From contig NZ_JAVFJK010000001.1 of the NCBI RefSeq assembly GCF_030908215.1, positions 310,001 to 374,000 of the forward strand: a DNA stretch of 64,000 nt. The letters run 5' to 3'. Each line of letters starts with the position of its first letter. Position 1 is the first letter of the stretch. This DNA is from Sinomonas sp. ASV486 (GTDB lineage Bacteria > Actinomycetota > Actinomycetes > Actinomycetales > Micrococcaceae). The translations under genes were made by a program, and so were the position numbers. Positions 29,046 to 38,402 of this stretch are shown piece by piece. The notes under the pieces were generated by a model. It made no database searches. It had not been told where the DNA came from and saw only the letters and a list, made by a program, of their open reading frames with translations.

Positions 29046-29050
29046 CGGTC

Positions 29051-29120
29051 CCGCCAGGCACAATTCGCAGCGTCCAAGGCCCGCTGGTGGGGAGATCCGC
29101 GCCCGAATTGTGCCTGACGG
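29051..29120. repeat. Inverted repeat CCGYCAGGCACAATTCG, first pair
   Basis: CCGCCAGGCACAATTCG (29051-29067) and CGAATTGTGCCTGACGG (29104-29120) are inverted copies, 16 of 17 bases, 36 nt apart, right after tsaD. It may act as a terminator. The same element recurs at 30092-30167. Confidence 0.8.
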
Positions 29121-29220
29121 GACCGGGTCGGGAACCAATCGGGCCTCGGGTCGGGACCGGGTTATCCACAGGGACACCGAAACGGCTCCGTGAGGCATTC
29201 AACCACGGCACGATAGCCCC

Positions 29221-30150
29221 ATGGAGAGCGTTGCGGATGTGCTGGCGGCCATGGGCGGAAGTGCACGCACGCACGAGCTGAACCTCCACTTCACCAAGCG
29301 CCAGCTGGCGCTCGCGGTGGCCTCCGGCGAGGTCGCGCGGTCGGTGCGGGGCGTGTACGCACTGGCGAGGCTCAACGGGGCCGAGCACGCTGCCCTTGAG
29401 CTCAGCGCCGCGCTCTACCTGAGGTCTGCGGCACTCGCCCATGGCCTCGGGGTGCTCCATCGGCCCCGCACGATCGCTCTCGCGGTCCCGCGGGGTCGGC
29501 GTTCCAGACGACTCGCGGGAACGACCACCTATCGACGGCTCCTTCCCGCGGAGGACCTGGTGGGTCGAGGGCAGGTTCGGGCGACCTCGCCCGTGCGCAC
29601 CGTGCTCGACTGCGCGGCGATGCTCCCGTTCGCGGAGGGTCTGGCCGTGGCCGATTCCGCCCTGCGGATGCAGGCGGCCTCGCGCGCCGAGCTCGAGGCG
29701 GCCGCGGTGACCTGGGTAGGGAGGAACAAGGCTGCGCAGCGCAGGGTGCTCAAGTACATGGACGGCCGTGCGGCAAATGCCTTCGAGTCAGGGCTCCGAG
29801 CGGCGTGTCTCGAGGCCGGGGTCGAGATGGAGCCGCAGGCGGTGATCCACACGGCCGGCGGCGACTACCGGGTCGATCTGGCCCATCAGGTGGAGGTGGA
29901 GGCTGTCCAAGTGGAAGTCGTTGCCGAGGCTGACAGCTACGAATGGCACGGCGGACGCGAGGATCTCCACCGCGACTGCACCCGGTACAACGAGCTGGTC
30001 AGGGCAGGGAGGGTGGTCCTGCGTTTCAGCTGGGAGCACGTGATGCATGAGCGCGAGTGGATCGGCGAGGTGGTGTCCGACGTGGTCAGGCGTGCCGTCA
30101 GGCACAATTCGGGCTGGAATGAGCGCCGGATGCTCAGATTGACCGCGTGA
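29221..30150 (+). CDS. AbiEi-like winged-helix plus DUF559/Vsr-like nuclease-fold protein
   Basis: 309 residues. The first ~90 resemble the AbiEi/type IV antitoxin N-terminal winged helix (GGSARTHELNLHFTKRQLALAVASGEVARSVRGVYAL). The C-terminal ~100 resemble DUF559, a PD-(D/E)XK relative: YRVDLAHQVEVEAVQVEVVAEADSYEWHGGREDLHRDCTRYNELVRAGRVVLRFSWEHVM. Such proteins are common solitary genes in actinobacteria and function is not established. The 3' end runs through a copy of the flanking repeat (encoding AVRHNSGW). No cognate toxin (AbiEii-type) gene is next to it. The ATG at 29221 has no good ribosome site; leaderless expression is possible. Confidence 0.7.
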   Translation: MESVADVLAAMGGSARTHELNLHFTKRQLALAVASGEVARSVRGVYALARLNGAEHAALELSAALYLRSAALAHGLGVLHRPRTIALAVPRGRRSRRLAGTTTYRRLLPAEDLVGRGQVRATSPVRTVLDCAAMLPFAEGLAVADSALRMQAASRAELEAAAVTWVGRNKAAQRRVLKYMDGRAANAFESGLRAACLEAGVEMEPQAVIHTAGGDYRVDLAHQVEVEAVQVEVVAEADSYEWHGGREDLHRDCTRYNELVRAGRVVLRFSWEHVMHEREWIGEVVSDVVRRAVRHNSGWNERRMLRLTA

Positions 30151-30167
30151 ATGGTGCCTGGCGGCAC
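30092..30167. repeat. Inverted repeat CCGYCAGGCAC, second pair
   Basis: GTGCCGTCAGGCAC (30092-30105, continuing AATTCGGGC) and GTGCCTGGCGGCAC (30154-30167) are inverted copies, 13 of 14 bases, straddling the 3' end of the preceding gene. The left arm matches the element at 29051. Confidence 0.75.
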
Positions 30168-30186
30168 GACAATAGCGCCCGGCGGT

Positions 30187-30348
30187 TCAGCGCCGCGAGC
30201 GCCACGCGATGATGCCCTCAACCCCTGCGTACACGGCCCCGGCTGCAGCGACCCACAGGGCGACCTGCGCGTGGGATGTCGCGACCAGCACCACCGCGAC
30301 GACGGCCACCACGAGGACGATGCGAGTAGGGGACCGGCGCTGGCTCAC
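30187..30348 (-). CDS. Small two-helix membrane protein, coupled to the carboxylate-amine ligase
   Basis: A 53-residue frame starting at the GTG at 30348, whose GTGA overlaps the stop of the gene before it. It begins VSQRRSPTRI and then has two hydrophobic stretches (VLVVAVVAVVLVATSHAQVALWVAAAGAVYAGVEGII) and a basic end (AWRSRR). The tight overlap and clear membrane character argue for a real gene. I do not recognise the family and can suggest no function. Confidence 0.6.
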   Translation of the reverse strand: MSQRRSPTRIVLVVAVVAVVLVATSHAQVALWVAAAGAVYAGVEGIIAWRSRR

Positions 30349-31499
30349 GCGCTGGCCGGCGCGTAGCCCTCGCGCATGAGGCGGGCCTCCTCCAGGACGA
30401 CGGCGCGCAGCTCGCCGCCGTGGGCCTCTGCGACCCTGCGCTGGCGCTGGTACCCGGCGCCGCGCCGGATGATCCCCTCGACCGCCCGCAGCTCTGCGGC
30501 GCATCCGAGCTCGTCGGCGATTGGGGACAGCCGGTCCATCGTCTCCGCAAGGTGCTCGGTGACGAGCCTCTCGTTGCCGTCGGCGTCGAGGATGATGATC
30601 GCGTCGAGGCCGTAGCGGGCGGCGCGCCACTTGTTCTCCTGGACGTGCCAAGGGGGCATGGTCGGGATGGGGTAACCGGCGTCGAGCATGCGGGATGCCT
30701 CTTCGACAAGGCATTGGGTCAGCGCGCCGATGGCGCCGATCTCCTCGAGGGTCGAGAGGCCGTCGCATACGCGCATCTCCACGGTGCCGAGCCTCGGCAC
30801 GGGCCGGATGTCCCAGCGGATCTCGCTGATCGTGTCGATCACCCCGGTCTTGAGCATGTCATCGACGTAGTGCTCGAATCCGGCCCAGTCGGGGAACTGG
30901 AACGGCAGGCCGGCCGTGGGCAGCTGCTGGAACATGAGGGCGCGCTGGGAGGCGTAGCCCGTGTCCTCGCCGCTCCAGAAAGGGCTCGATGCCGAGAGTG
31001 CCTGGAAGTGCGGGAAGTAGTTGACGAGCGCGTCGAGGACAGGCATGGCCTTGTCCTGGCGGTCGAGGCCCACATGCACGTGCACTCCGTAGATCACCAT
31101 CTGCCGCCCCCACCACTGGGTGCGGTCGATGAGCTTCGCGTACCGTTCCTTGTCGGTCACGGGCTGCAGGCGGGGCTGGCTGAAGGGGTGGCTGCCCGCG
31201 GAGAAGAGCTCGACTCCCATCCGGTCCGTAATGCTCCGCACCGCCCCGAGCGACTCGGCGAGATCGGCCACGGCATCGGAAATGGTGTGGTGCACACCGG
31301 TCACGAGCTCGACCGTGTTGAGGAGTAACTCCTGATGGATGCGGGGCACGTTGCCGAACAGTTCGGGGCGCTCGCTGGCGAGCCGGTCGAGCACCTCCGG
31401 GGCGAGGGGAACGAGCTCGCCACCGTGCTTGTCCACGAGGGCCATCTCCCATTCGAGGCCTACCGTGGACTGCTCGGAGTGCGCAAAGTCGATCTTCAG
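30345..31499 (-). CDS. Carboxylate-amine ligase, YbdK/GCS2 family (glutamate-cysteine ligase-like)
   Basis: An ATP-grasp-like enzyme of the GCS2 family, which couples glutamate to an amine; the biological product in actinobacteria is unclear because they use mycothiol, not glutathione. Motifs: LLLNTVELVTGVHH, SAGSHPFSQP, YGVHVHVGLDRQD, WDIRPVPRLGTVEMRVCDG. The first ATG (31445) would remove the conserved STVGLEWE segment that holds an active-site glutamate. In frame upstream lies KIDFAHSEQSTVGLEWE preceded by CTG at 31499, with GGGGG about 7 nt before it and a TAG two codons further up. I therefore annotate a CTG start (384 residues). Confidence 0.85.
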   Translation of the reverse strand: MKIDFAHSEQSTVGLEWEMALVDKHGGELVPLAPEVLDRLASERPELFGNVPRIHQELLLNTVELVTGVHHTISDAVADLAESLGAVRSITDRMGVELFSAGSHPFSQPRLQPVTDKERYAKLIDRTQWWGRQMVIYGVHVHVGLDRQDKAMPVLDALVNYFPHFQALSASSPFWSGEDTGYASQRALMFQQLPTAGLPFQFPDWAGFEHYVDDMLKTGVIDTISEIRWDIRPVPRLGTVEMRVCDGLSTLEEIGAIGALTQCLVEEASRMLDAGYPIPTMPPWHVQENKWRAARYGLDAIIILDADGNERLVTEHLAETMDRLSPIADELGCAAELRAVEGIIRRGAGYQRQRRVAEAHGGELRAVVLEEARLMREGYAPASA

Positions 31500-31591
31500 T
31501 GTCTACCCCCGGATGAGGCCGGCGGACCGGCTGCGTGCACAAGTGGTCCCAGTTTACGGCTCGGCCGCTGGCGCACGACCGGGCCGCGAGG

Positions 31592-33235
31592 TTATGCCCT
31601 CTCCAGGATCGCGCCCACACGGACCGAATCCGGGAGACACCCGTAGCCCAGGCCGCGACCGGCGCTGAGTCTGGACGCGATGAACGCCTCCGCGACGGAC
31701 GGTTCTCCGTCGAGCAGGAGCGTCGCCTGCAGGGCGAGCGCGAGGGTCTCTGCGAGCCGCCGCGCCCAGGCCTGGGCCTCCTCTGGCTCGCGCGCGGCGT
31801 CGGCCATGAGCGCGAGGGCCCGCTCGAGGTGGGCGTCGAGGGCGGGGTCGGCGCCGCGGTGGCGCTCAAGCTCCTCGCCGAGAGCCTCGGCGGACTCCGG
31901 CTCGCGGGCGAGGGCGCGCAGCACGTCCAGCGCCACGACATTCCCGGACCCCTCCCAGATCGCCATGACCGGCTGCTCGCGGTAGCGCATCGCGAGCGGG
32001 AAATCCTCGGTGTAGCCGTTGCCGCCGAGGCACTCGAGCGCCTCGGCGGCGTGCGCCGGTCCTCGTTTGCACACCCAGTACTTGCCGATCGCCGTCGCGA
32101 TCCGGGCGAACGCACCCTCCCGCGATGCCCCCGGCGCGCGCTGCACACCGTCCGCCCCGGGCGACCACACGGCGTCGTCCGCTGCGGCGAGCCGCAGGCC
32201 GAGCGCCACCGCCGCCTCGTACTCGAGCGCGAGGTCGGCGAGGACGGTGGCCATCGCAGGCTGGTCCACGAGGAGCCGCCCGAAGGCCTTCCGGTGCCGC
32301 GCGTGCCACACGGCCTCAGCCACGCCCTGGCGCATCCCTGCAGCCGTGCCGAGGATGCAGTCGAGGCGGGTCTCATGGACCATCTCGATGATGGCGCGGA
32401 CTCCTCGGCCCGGCTCGCCGATGCGCCATCCGAGAGTGTCCTCGAACTCGACCTCTGCGGAGGCATTGGCCCGGTTTCCGAGCTTCGACTTCAGGCGCAC
32501 GAGCCGGAACGGGTTCCGCACGCCGTCGTCCGTCACGCGTGGCACGAGGAAGCACGAGAGGCCGTCGGCCTCCTGTGCGAGCACGAGGAAGGCGTCGCTC
32601 ATCGGCGCCGAGCAGAACCACTTCGCCCCGGTGATGAGGGCCGTTCCGTCGCCGAGGTCCCGCGCCGAGGTGGTGTTGGCCCGGACGTCGGAGCCGCCCT
32701 GGCGTTCTGTCATGGCCATCCCCACGAGCGCGCCCGGCTTCTGCGACGGCCGGACCAGGCGGGGCTCGTAGCCGTCGCCGTAGAGGCGGGGGAGCCAGAC
32801 GCGTGCGACGTCGGGCTGCCGCGACAGCGCGGGCACGGCGGCGTGGGTCATCGAGACCGGGCACGCGTGGCCGGGCTCGACCTGCGCGAACAGCATGAAC
32901 GCGGCCGCCCTGGCCACGTGCGCACCGGGACGCGGATCAGCCCAGGCGGACGTGTGGGCGCCGTAGGCGACGGCGTCGGAGATGACGTGGTGGTAGGCGG
33001 GGTGGTACTCGACCTCGTCCAGACGCTCGCCGTAGCGGTCGAGTGCGTGGAGCACAGGGGGGTGTTCGTTGGCGAGCCGCGCGTTCTGAGCGAAACGGCC
33101 CGAGCCGACGATCCGGCCGATCGCGGCCAGCTCGCCCGCCGACCAGCTCGCTCCGAAGCGCCGGATCCCGTCGACGAGGGCCGTGTTCGTGGAGAACTCG
33201 TCGATGTCCACCCGGGGCGGAGGCTGATTGTGCAT
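31592..33235 (-). CDS. aidB: AidB-type acyl-CoA dehydrogenase
   Basis: 547 residues, the size of AidB (541), well above ordinary acyl-CoA dehydrogenases (~380). The FAD-binding blocks are present: AMTERQGGSDVRANTT, WFCSAPMSDAFLVLAQ, MVHETRLDCILGTAAGMRQGV, ECLGGNGYTEDFPLAMRYREQPVMAIWEGSGNVVALDVLRA. In E. coli AidB is part of the adaptive response to alkylation; here that role is by homology. The ATG at 33235 is chosen because MHNQPPP matches the usual start. It is divergent from rpmJ. Confidence 0.88.
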   Translation of the reverse strand: MHNQPPPRVDIDEFSTNTALVDGIRRFGASWSAGELAAIGRIVGSGRFAQNARLANEHPPVLHALDRYGERLDEVEYHPAYHHVISDAVAYGAHTSAWADPRPGAHVARAAAFMLFAQVEPGHACPVSMTHAAVPALSRQPDVARVWLPRLYGDGYEPRLVRPSQKPGALVGMAMTERQGGSDVRANTTSARDLGDGTALITGAKWFCSAPMSDAFLVLAQEADGLSCFLVPRVTDDGVRNPFRLVRLKSKLGNRANASAEVEFEDTLGWRIGEPGRGVRAIIEMVHETRLDCILGTAAGMRQGVAEAVWHARHRKAFGRLLVDQPAMATVLADLALEYEAAVALGLRLAAADDAVWSPGADGVQRAPGASREGAFARIATAIGKYWVCKRGPAHAAEALECLGGNGYTEDFPLAMRYREQPVMAIWEGSGNVVALDVLRALAREPESAEALGEELERHRGADPALDAHLERALALMADAAREPEEAQAWARRLAETLALALQATLLLDGEPSVAEAFIASRLSAGRGLGYGCLPDSVRVGAILERA

Positions 33236-33278
33236 GGTCCCATTGGACACCTTGGGAATGAGACCGGGCGAGGTCCTG

Positions 33279-33300
33279 TTGTTAGGAATGGTTCTCATAA
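33279..33300. promoter_or_regulatory. Possible Zur box upstream of rpmJ
   Basis: The minus strand reads ATGAGAACCATTCCTAA, which partly matches the actinobacterial Zur consensus ATGAAAATCATTTTCAT. It ends 20 nt upstream of the rpmJ ATG and adjoins a TAAATA -10-like stretch. Zinc repression of C-minus ribosomal proteins by Zur is well known; this site is a moderate match only. Confidence 0.4.
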
Positions 33301-33319
33301 ATAGACTGGAAGGAGCACC

Positions 33320-33442
33320 ATGAAGGTCCGCAATTCCCTGCGCGCTCTCAAGAAGGTCCCCGGGGCGCAGGTTGTGCGCCGCCGCGGCCGGACATTCGTC
33401 ATCAACAAGAAGAGCCCGCGCATGAAGGCCCGCCAGGGCTGA
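33320..33442 (+). CDS. rpmJ: 50S ribosomal protein L36, zinc-independent (C-minus) form
   Basis: A 40-residue protein beginning [15 protein letters not shown] and ending [12 protein letters not shown]. It has the L36 fold signature but none of the three Cys and one His that bind zinc in the standard C-plus L36, so it is the alternative paralogue made under zinc limitation in many actinobacteria. AGGAG lies 5 nt upstream of the ATG. The primary L36 is expected in the main ribosomal operon, outside this window. Confidence 0.92.
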   Translation: MKVRNSLRALKKVPGAQVVRRRGRTFVINKKSPRMKARQG

Positions 33443-33482
33443 CCAGCTGGGCGAGGGGGCGGCGCGGCACTAGCCTTGTGCC

Positions 33483-34301
33483 GTGCCGATCCTCAACAAA
33501 GACATGACGCTGTGCATCTCGCTCTCGGCCCGGCCGAGCAACAACGGGACGCGCTTCCACAACTACCTCTACGAGGCCCTCGGCCTGAATTGGATCTACA
33601 AGGCCTTCGCGCCGACGGACCTCGCCCAGGCGATCGCCGGCGTGCGCGGGCTCGGCATCCGCGGCTGCGCTGTGTCGATGCCGTACAAGGAAGACGTCAT
33701 CGCCCTGGTGGACCGGATGGATCCCTCCGCGTCTGCGATCGACTCGGTCAACACGATCGTCAATGACAACGGCGTTCTCACCGCCTACAACACCGACTAC
33801 ACCGCGATCGCCCAGCTCATTGCCCGCAACTCACTCGACCCGCAGTGGTCCGTCCTGCTGCGCGGCTCGGGCGGCATGGCCAAGGCCACCGCGGCGGCGT
33901 TCCGGGACGCCGGGTTCCGGGCGGTGACGGTCGTGGCCCGCAATGAGGAGGCCGGCCGGGCGCTCGCCAGCCTGTACGGGTTCAAGTGGCAGGCCGAGCT
34001 GGGGGATTCGACGGCGGACGTCCTCGTCAATGTCACCCCCGTGGGCATGGCGGGCGGCCCGGAGGCCGAGTCCCTCGCCTTCCCGCAGGCCGCGGTCGAC
34101 GCCGCGCGGCTGGTCTTCGACGTCGTCGCACTCCCCGCCGAAACCCCGCTCATCAAGGCCGGCCGCGCCGCGGGGAAGGCCGTCATCACCGGCGCGGAGG
34201 TCATGACGATCCAGGCGCTCGAGCAGTTCATCCTCTACACCGGCATGCGCCCGAGCGACGAGCAGGTGCGCGCCGCCGAGGAGTTCATGCGCGCTCAGTG
34301 A
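33483..34301 (+). CDS. Shikimate 5-dehydrogenase family protein
   Basis: 272 residues with the AroE two-domain layout: the substrate-domain GCAVSMPYKEDVIALVD with the catalytic-type Lys, NTDYTAIAQL, and an NADP-type LRGSGGMAKATAAAFRDAG. The N terminus (MTLCISLSARPSNNGTRFHNYLYEALGLNWIYKAF) departs from the classic SxS substrate site of AroE, so it may act on a different substrate or be a YdiB/AroE-like paralogue. It starts at GTG. aroQ, another shikimate gene, is 8 kb downstream, not linked. Confidence 0.82.
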   Translation: MPILNKDMTLCISLSARPSNNGTRFHNYLYEALGLNWIYKAFAPTDLAQAIAGVRGLGIRGCAVSMPYKEDVIALVDRMDPSASAIDSVNTIVNDNGVLTAYNTDYTAIAQLIARNSLDPQWSVLLRGSGGMAKATAAAFRDAGFRAVTVVARNEEAGRALASLYGFKWQAELGDSTADVLVNVTPVGMAGGPEAESLAFPQAAVDAARLVFDVVALPAETPLIKAGRAAGKAVITGAEVMTIQALEQFILYTGMRPSDEQVRAAEEFMRAQ

Positions 34302-34367
34302 GAAGCGGGGTCACCTCTCGGCGATGCGGGTCACCTTCCTCTTGGCGTGGATGCCGCTGCCAGATAC

Positions 34368-34459
34368 GTGACCCCGCACCGCGGGGACGTGACCCCGGAT
34401 CGTGGGGACGTGACCCCGGATCGTGGGGACGTGACCCCGGATCGTGGGGACGTGACCCC
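34368..34459 (+). repeat. 21-bp GTGAC iteron array (5 units)
   Basis: GTGACCCC starts at 34368, 34389, 34410, 34431 and 34452, all exactly 21 nt apart. The inner units read GTGACCCCGGATCGTGGGGA. The array fills the gap between two convergent genes (ends 34301 and 34466) and is nearly the same unit as in treY. Two diverged GGTCACC copies precede it at 34309-34335. Confidence 0.92.
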
Positions 34460-34465
34460 TGTCTG

Positions 34466-35689
34466 TCAGACGGGTTCGACGACGGCGGCGACCCTCTCGT
34501 CCCCGATGCGGGTGAGCACGAGGGTCGCGCGCTTCGAGGCGCCCTTGCGCTGTCCGGACAGCAGGAGCCTCCGCAGTTCCTCGGGGGTGACCGACGCGCC
34601 CCGCTTCTTGATGTCGAGCACGCCGATTGCTTCCTCGCGGACCCAGGCGCGTAGGGCCTTGACGTTGTACGGCCGGACCTCGAGCACGCGGTAGGCCTTG
34701 GCGAACGGTGTGGAGAGCAGCTCCGGGGAGCAGATGTAGGCGATGTGCGGATCGACGAGGTGGCCGCCGAGGCGCTCCGCGAGCTCGGCGACGAGCTCTG
34801 CCCGGATCACCGCGCCGTCAGGCTCATAGAGGAACCCGCCGAGGGCGCCGATGCGAGGCTCGGTACCGCCGCCGAAGTCGGTCTCGGCGACCAGCTCTGC
34901 CGCGCCGTCGGGTGTGAGGACGAGCGCCGCCCGCCGCACGCTCGGACGGCGCAGCGCGTTGAAATACAGTGCAACCTCGGCGACGTCGCCATTCACCGAG
35001 ACCCATTGCGCCTCGCAGCCGGCGGGGATGGATTCGTGGGGAGTTCCCGGACCGAGTTTGACGCCCACGGGCAGGCCGTGCCGGGCAAGACCCTCGACGA
35101 AGCTCAGCGGCGGCGAGAACGCCTCCGGATCCCACAGCCGCGTGGTTCCCGAGGTGGACGTCTCGCGGCGTGCAGGGTCGAGCCAGACGCCGTCGACGCC
35201 GTCGAGCGGCACGGACTGCGCATCCGCGTGCACCACACGTGCGTGCGGGAACGGCATGAGGTTCATGGTCGCGCAGGCGGCAGTGGTCTCGTCCAGCTCG
35301 ACGGCGGTGACCTCGAGGTCCAGGGAGGCCATGGCCATCGCGTCTGCGCCCAGACCGCAGCCGAGATCCGCGACGTGCCGCACGCCGGCATCGACGAAGC
35401 GGCGGGCGTGGCGCGCTGCGACGGAGAGCCGCGTCGCCTGCTCGAGGCCAGCCCGGGTGAACAGCATGCTGCCGGCGAACTCTCCGAACTTGGCCTCGGC
35501 GCGGACGCGGAGGCGGGCCTGGGAGAGGACAGCGGCAACGAGCTCGGGGGAGTGGCCGGCCTTGCGCATCCGCGTGGTCAGGGCGAGGGCATCCTCCTCG
35601 CGGTACGGGCCGAGCGAATTCAGGAGCGCCCAGCCCTCGGGAGTCAGCAGTGGGGCCAGCTGTTCCGGGGCGGTGTTGTCTTGGGCCAT
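34466..35689 (-). CDS. SAM-dependent methyltransferase with THUMP-like domain
   Basis: 407 residues. Motif I of a class I methyltransferase is at about residue 108 (VADLGCGLGADAMAMA), with the acidic loop VTAVELDETTAACATMN and the DGVWLDPARR motif IV-like block. The C-terminal part (IAYICSPELLSTPFAKAYRVLEVRPYNVKALRAWVREEAIGVLDIKKRG) is the THUMP-like domain found with this family. The target is probably RNA but is unknown. The 3' end abuts the iteron array. Confidence 0.85.
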   Translation of the reverse strand: MAQDNTAPEQLAPLLTPEGWALLNSLGPYREEDALALTTRMRKAGHSPELVAAVLSQARLRVRAEAKFGEFAGSMLFTRAGLEQATRLSVAARHARRFVDAGVRHVADLGCGLGADAMAMASLDLEVTAVELDETTAACATMNLMPFPHARVVHADAQSVPLDGVDGVWLDPARRETSTSGTTRLWDPEAFSPPLSFVEGLARHGLPVGVKLGPGTPHESIPAGCEAQWVSVNGDVAEVALYFNALRRPSVRRAALVLTPDGAAELVAETDFGGGTEPRIGALGGFLYEPDGAVIRAELVAELAERLGGHLVDPHIAYICSPELLSTPFAKAYRVLEVRPYNVKALRAWVREEAIGVLDIKKRGASVTPEELRRLLLSGQRKGASKRATLVLTRIGDERVAAVVEPV

Positions 35690-35743
35690 GCCATCCAGCG
35701 TAGTGTGCCGCGCCGGTCACGCTCATTGGATAGGCTGGAGCTC

Positions 35744-36130
35744 ATGGAGACCAGCCCCAGCGTCGACCCTGTCCCCGCACGTCCGGAGCAGGCTGGCCTG
35801 GCGGCCCGTCTCCGCCCCTACGCCCGTTCCGTGCTCGTCGGCGGCATCGTGGTCACAGTCGTCGGCGGTGTGCTGCTGCTCGTTGTGATGGGCCTCGACG
35901 CCTTCAATGCCACCGTGTACTCGGTGGGCGGCAAGAGCATCGACGACGCCACCCCCGAAGCGCAGAATCTGCGGGACCAGTTCGTCGGCGCCAAGGTCTC
36001 CGCGATCGTCGGCCTCATCGTGGGCGGTGTTGCGCTCGTGTCATCGATCGCGATCATGTACATCACGCGCGGTGTCTCGTCCGACGACGACGGCGAAGAC
36101 CTCGGGTACGACGAGCTTGCGGGCGAATAG
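35744..36130 (+). CDS. Hypothetical two-TM membrane protein
   Basis: 128 residues. A hydrophobic helix at about 30-50 (SVLVGGIVVTVVGGVLLLVVMGL) and a second at about 85-107 (VSAIVGLIVGGVALVSSIAIMYI) flank a ~30-residue polar loop (NATVYSVGGKSIDDATPEAQNL). The C terminus is acidic (DDDGEDLGYDELAGE). No family recognised. It is divergent from the methyltransferase gene (54 nt) and precedes the groES control region. Confidence 0.7.
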   Translation: METSPSVDPVPARPEQAGLAARLRPYARSVLVGGIVVTVVGGVLLLVVMGLDAFNATVYSVGGKSIDDATPEAQNLRDQFVGAKVSAIVGLIVGGVALVSSIAIMYITRGVSSDDDGEDLGYDELAGE

Positions 36131-36213
36131 GGGCTTCGGCTCCGCTCAACCTTGTGGATCGTCCCGCCGGCCCGGATCGTCCCACCCGCTTGGAACGTCC
36201 GACCCGCGCTGAT

Positions 36214-36239
36214 TGGCACTCGCCTTGACCGAGTGCCAG
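36214..36239. promoter_or_regulatory. CIRCE element 1 (HrcA operator)
   Basis: GGCACTC-N9-GAGTGCC with a 9-nt spacer at 36216-36238, close to the CIRCE consensus TTAGCACTC-N9-GAGTGCTAA. It lies 141 nt upstream of the groES start. Confidence 0.9.
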
Positions 36240-36261
36240 CCGCCTTACTAGAGTCGCAGGT

Positions 36262-36287
36262 AGCACTCGGCATCATCGAGTGCTAAC
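36262..36287. promoter_or_regulatory. CIRCE element 2 (HrcA operator)
   Basis: TAGCACTC-N9-GAGTGCTAA (36262-36287), an almost perfect CIRCE. Two CIRCE copies before groES imply HrcA repression of the chaperonin operon. hrcA itself is not in the window. Confidence 0.95.
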
Positions 36288-36379
36288 CCGAATACCTGTC
36301 AGGCACGCTCCCGGCACCCGCGACGACGGTGGCTTGCCCGGCTCCCAGCCCGTGATTCGTTCATGTAAAGGAGAGATCC

Positions 36380-36676
36380 GTGTCGGTCTCCATCAAGCCC
36401 CTCGAGGATCGCATTGTCGTCAAGCCGCTCGAGGCCGAGCAGACCACCGCGTCTGGCCTCGTGATCCCGGACACCGCGAAGGAGAAGCCCCAGGAGGGCG
36501 AGGTCGTCGCTGTCGGTCCCGGCCGCGTCGATGACAACGGCAACCGCGTCCCCATCGACGTCACCGTCGGCGACGTCGTCCTCTACTCCAAGTACGGCGG
36601 CACCGAGGTCAAGACGGGCGGCACCGAGTACCTCGTGCTCTCGGCCCGCGACGTCCTCGCCATCGTCGTCAAGTAA
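36380..36676 (+). CDS. groS: Co-chaperonin GroES
   Basis: 98 residues, full length. [45 protein letters not shown] is the canonical N-terminal half, including the mobile loop that docks on Gro[26 protein letters not shown] ends it. GTG start with GGAGAG upstream. It is followed by groEL after 73 nt containing a hairpin. Confidence 0.98.
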   Translation: MSVSIKPLEDRIVVKPLEAEQTTASGLVIPDTAKEKPQEGEVVAVGPGRVDDNGNRVPIDVTVGDVVLYSKYGGTEVKTGGTEYLVLSARDVLAIVVK

Positions 36677-36692
36677 CGCCCCCTGCGCTGCG

Positions 36693-36717
36693 CCCCGGCC
36701 GCCCTCTGCGGTCGGGG
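36693..36717 (+). terminator. Attenuator-like hairpin between groES and groEL
   Basis: CCCCGGCCGC pairs with GCGGTCGGGG around a 5-nt loop (one G-T pair). A weakly T-rich stretch (TGTTGTGCTT) follows. It could reduce read-through or process the transcript between the two genes. Confidence 0.5.
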
Positions 36718-36746
36718 TGTTGTGCTTGATACACCCTTAGGAGTAG

Positions 36747-38363
<1,617 letters not shown>

Positions 38364-38402
38364 CCACGGCCAGACATCGCCTTTCTTCCCAAGGCGACCA
38401 CA

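Noticed and set aside
34368-34459. CRISPR or plasmid-type origin iterons
   Set aside because: No spacer, no rep gene or AT-rich region near; the same unit is inside treY.
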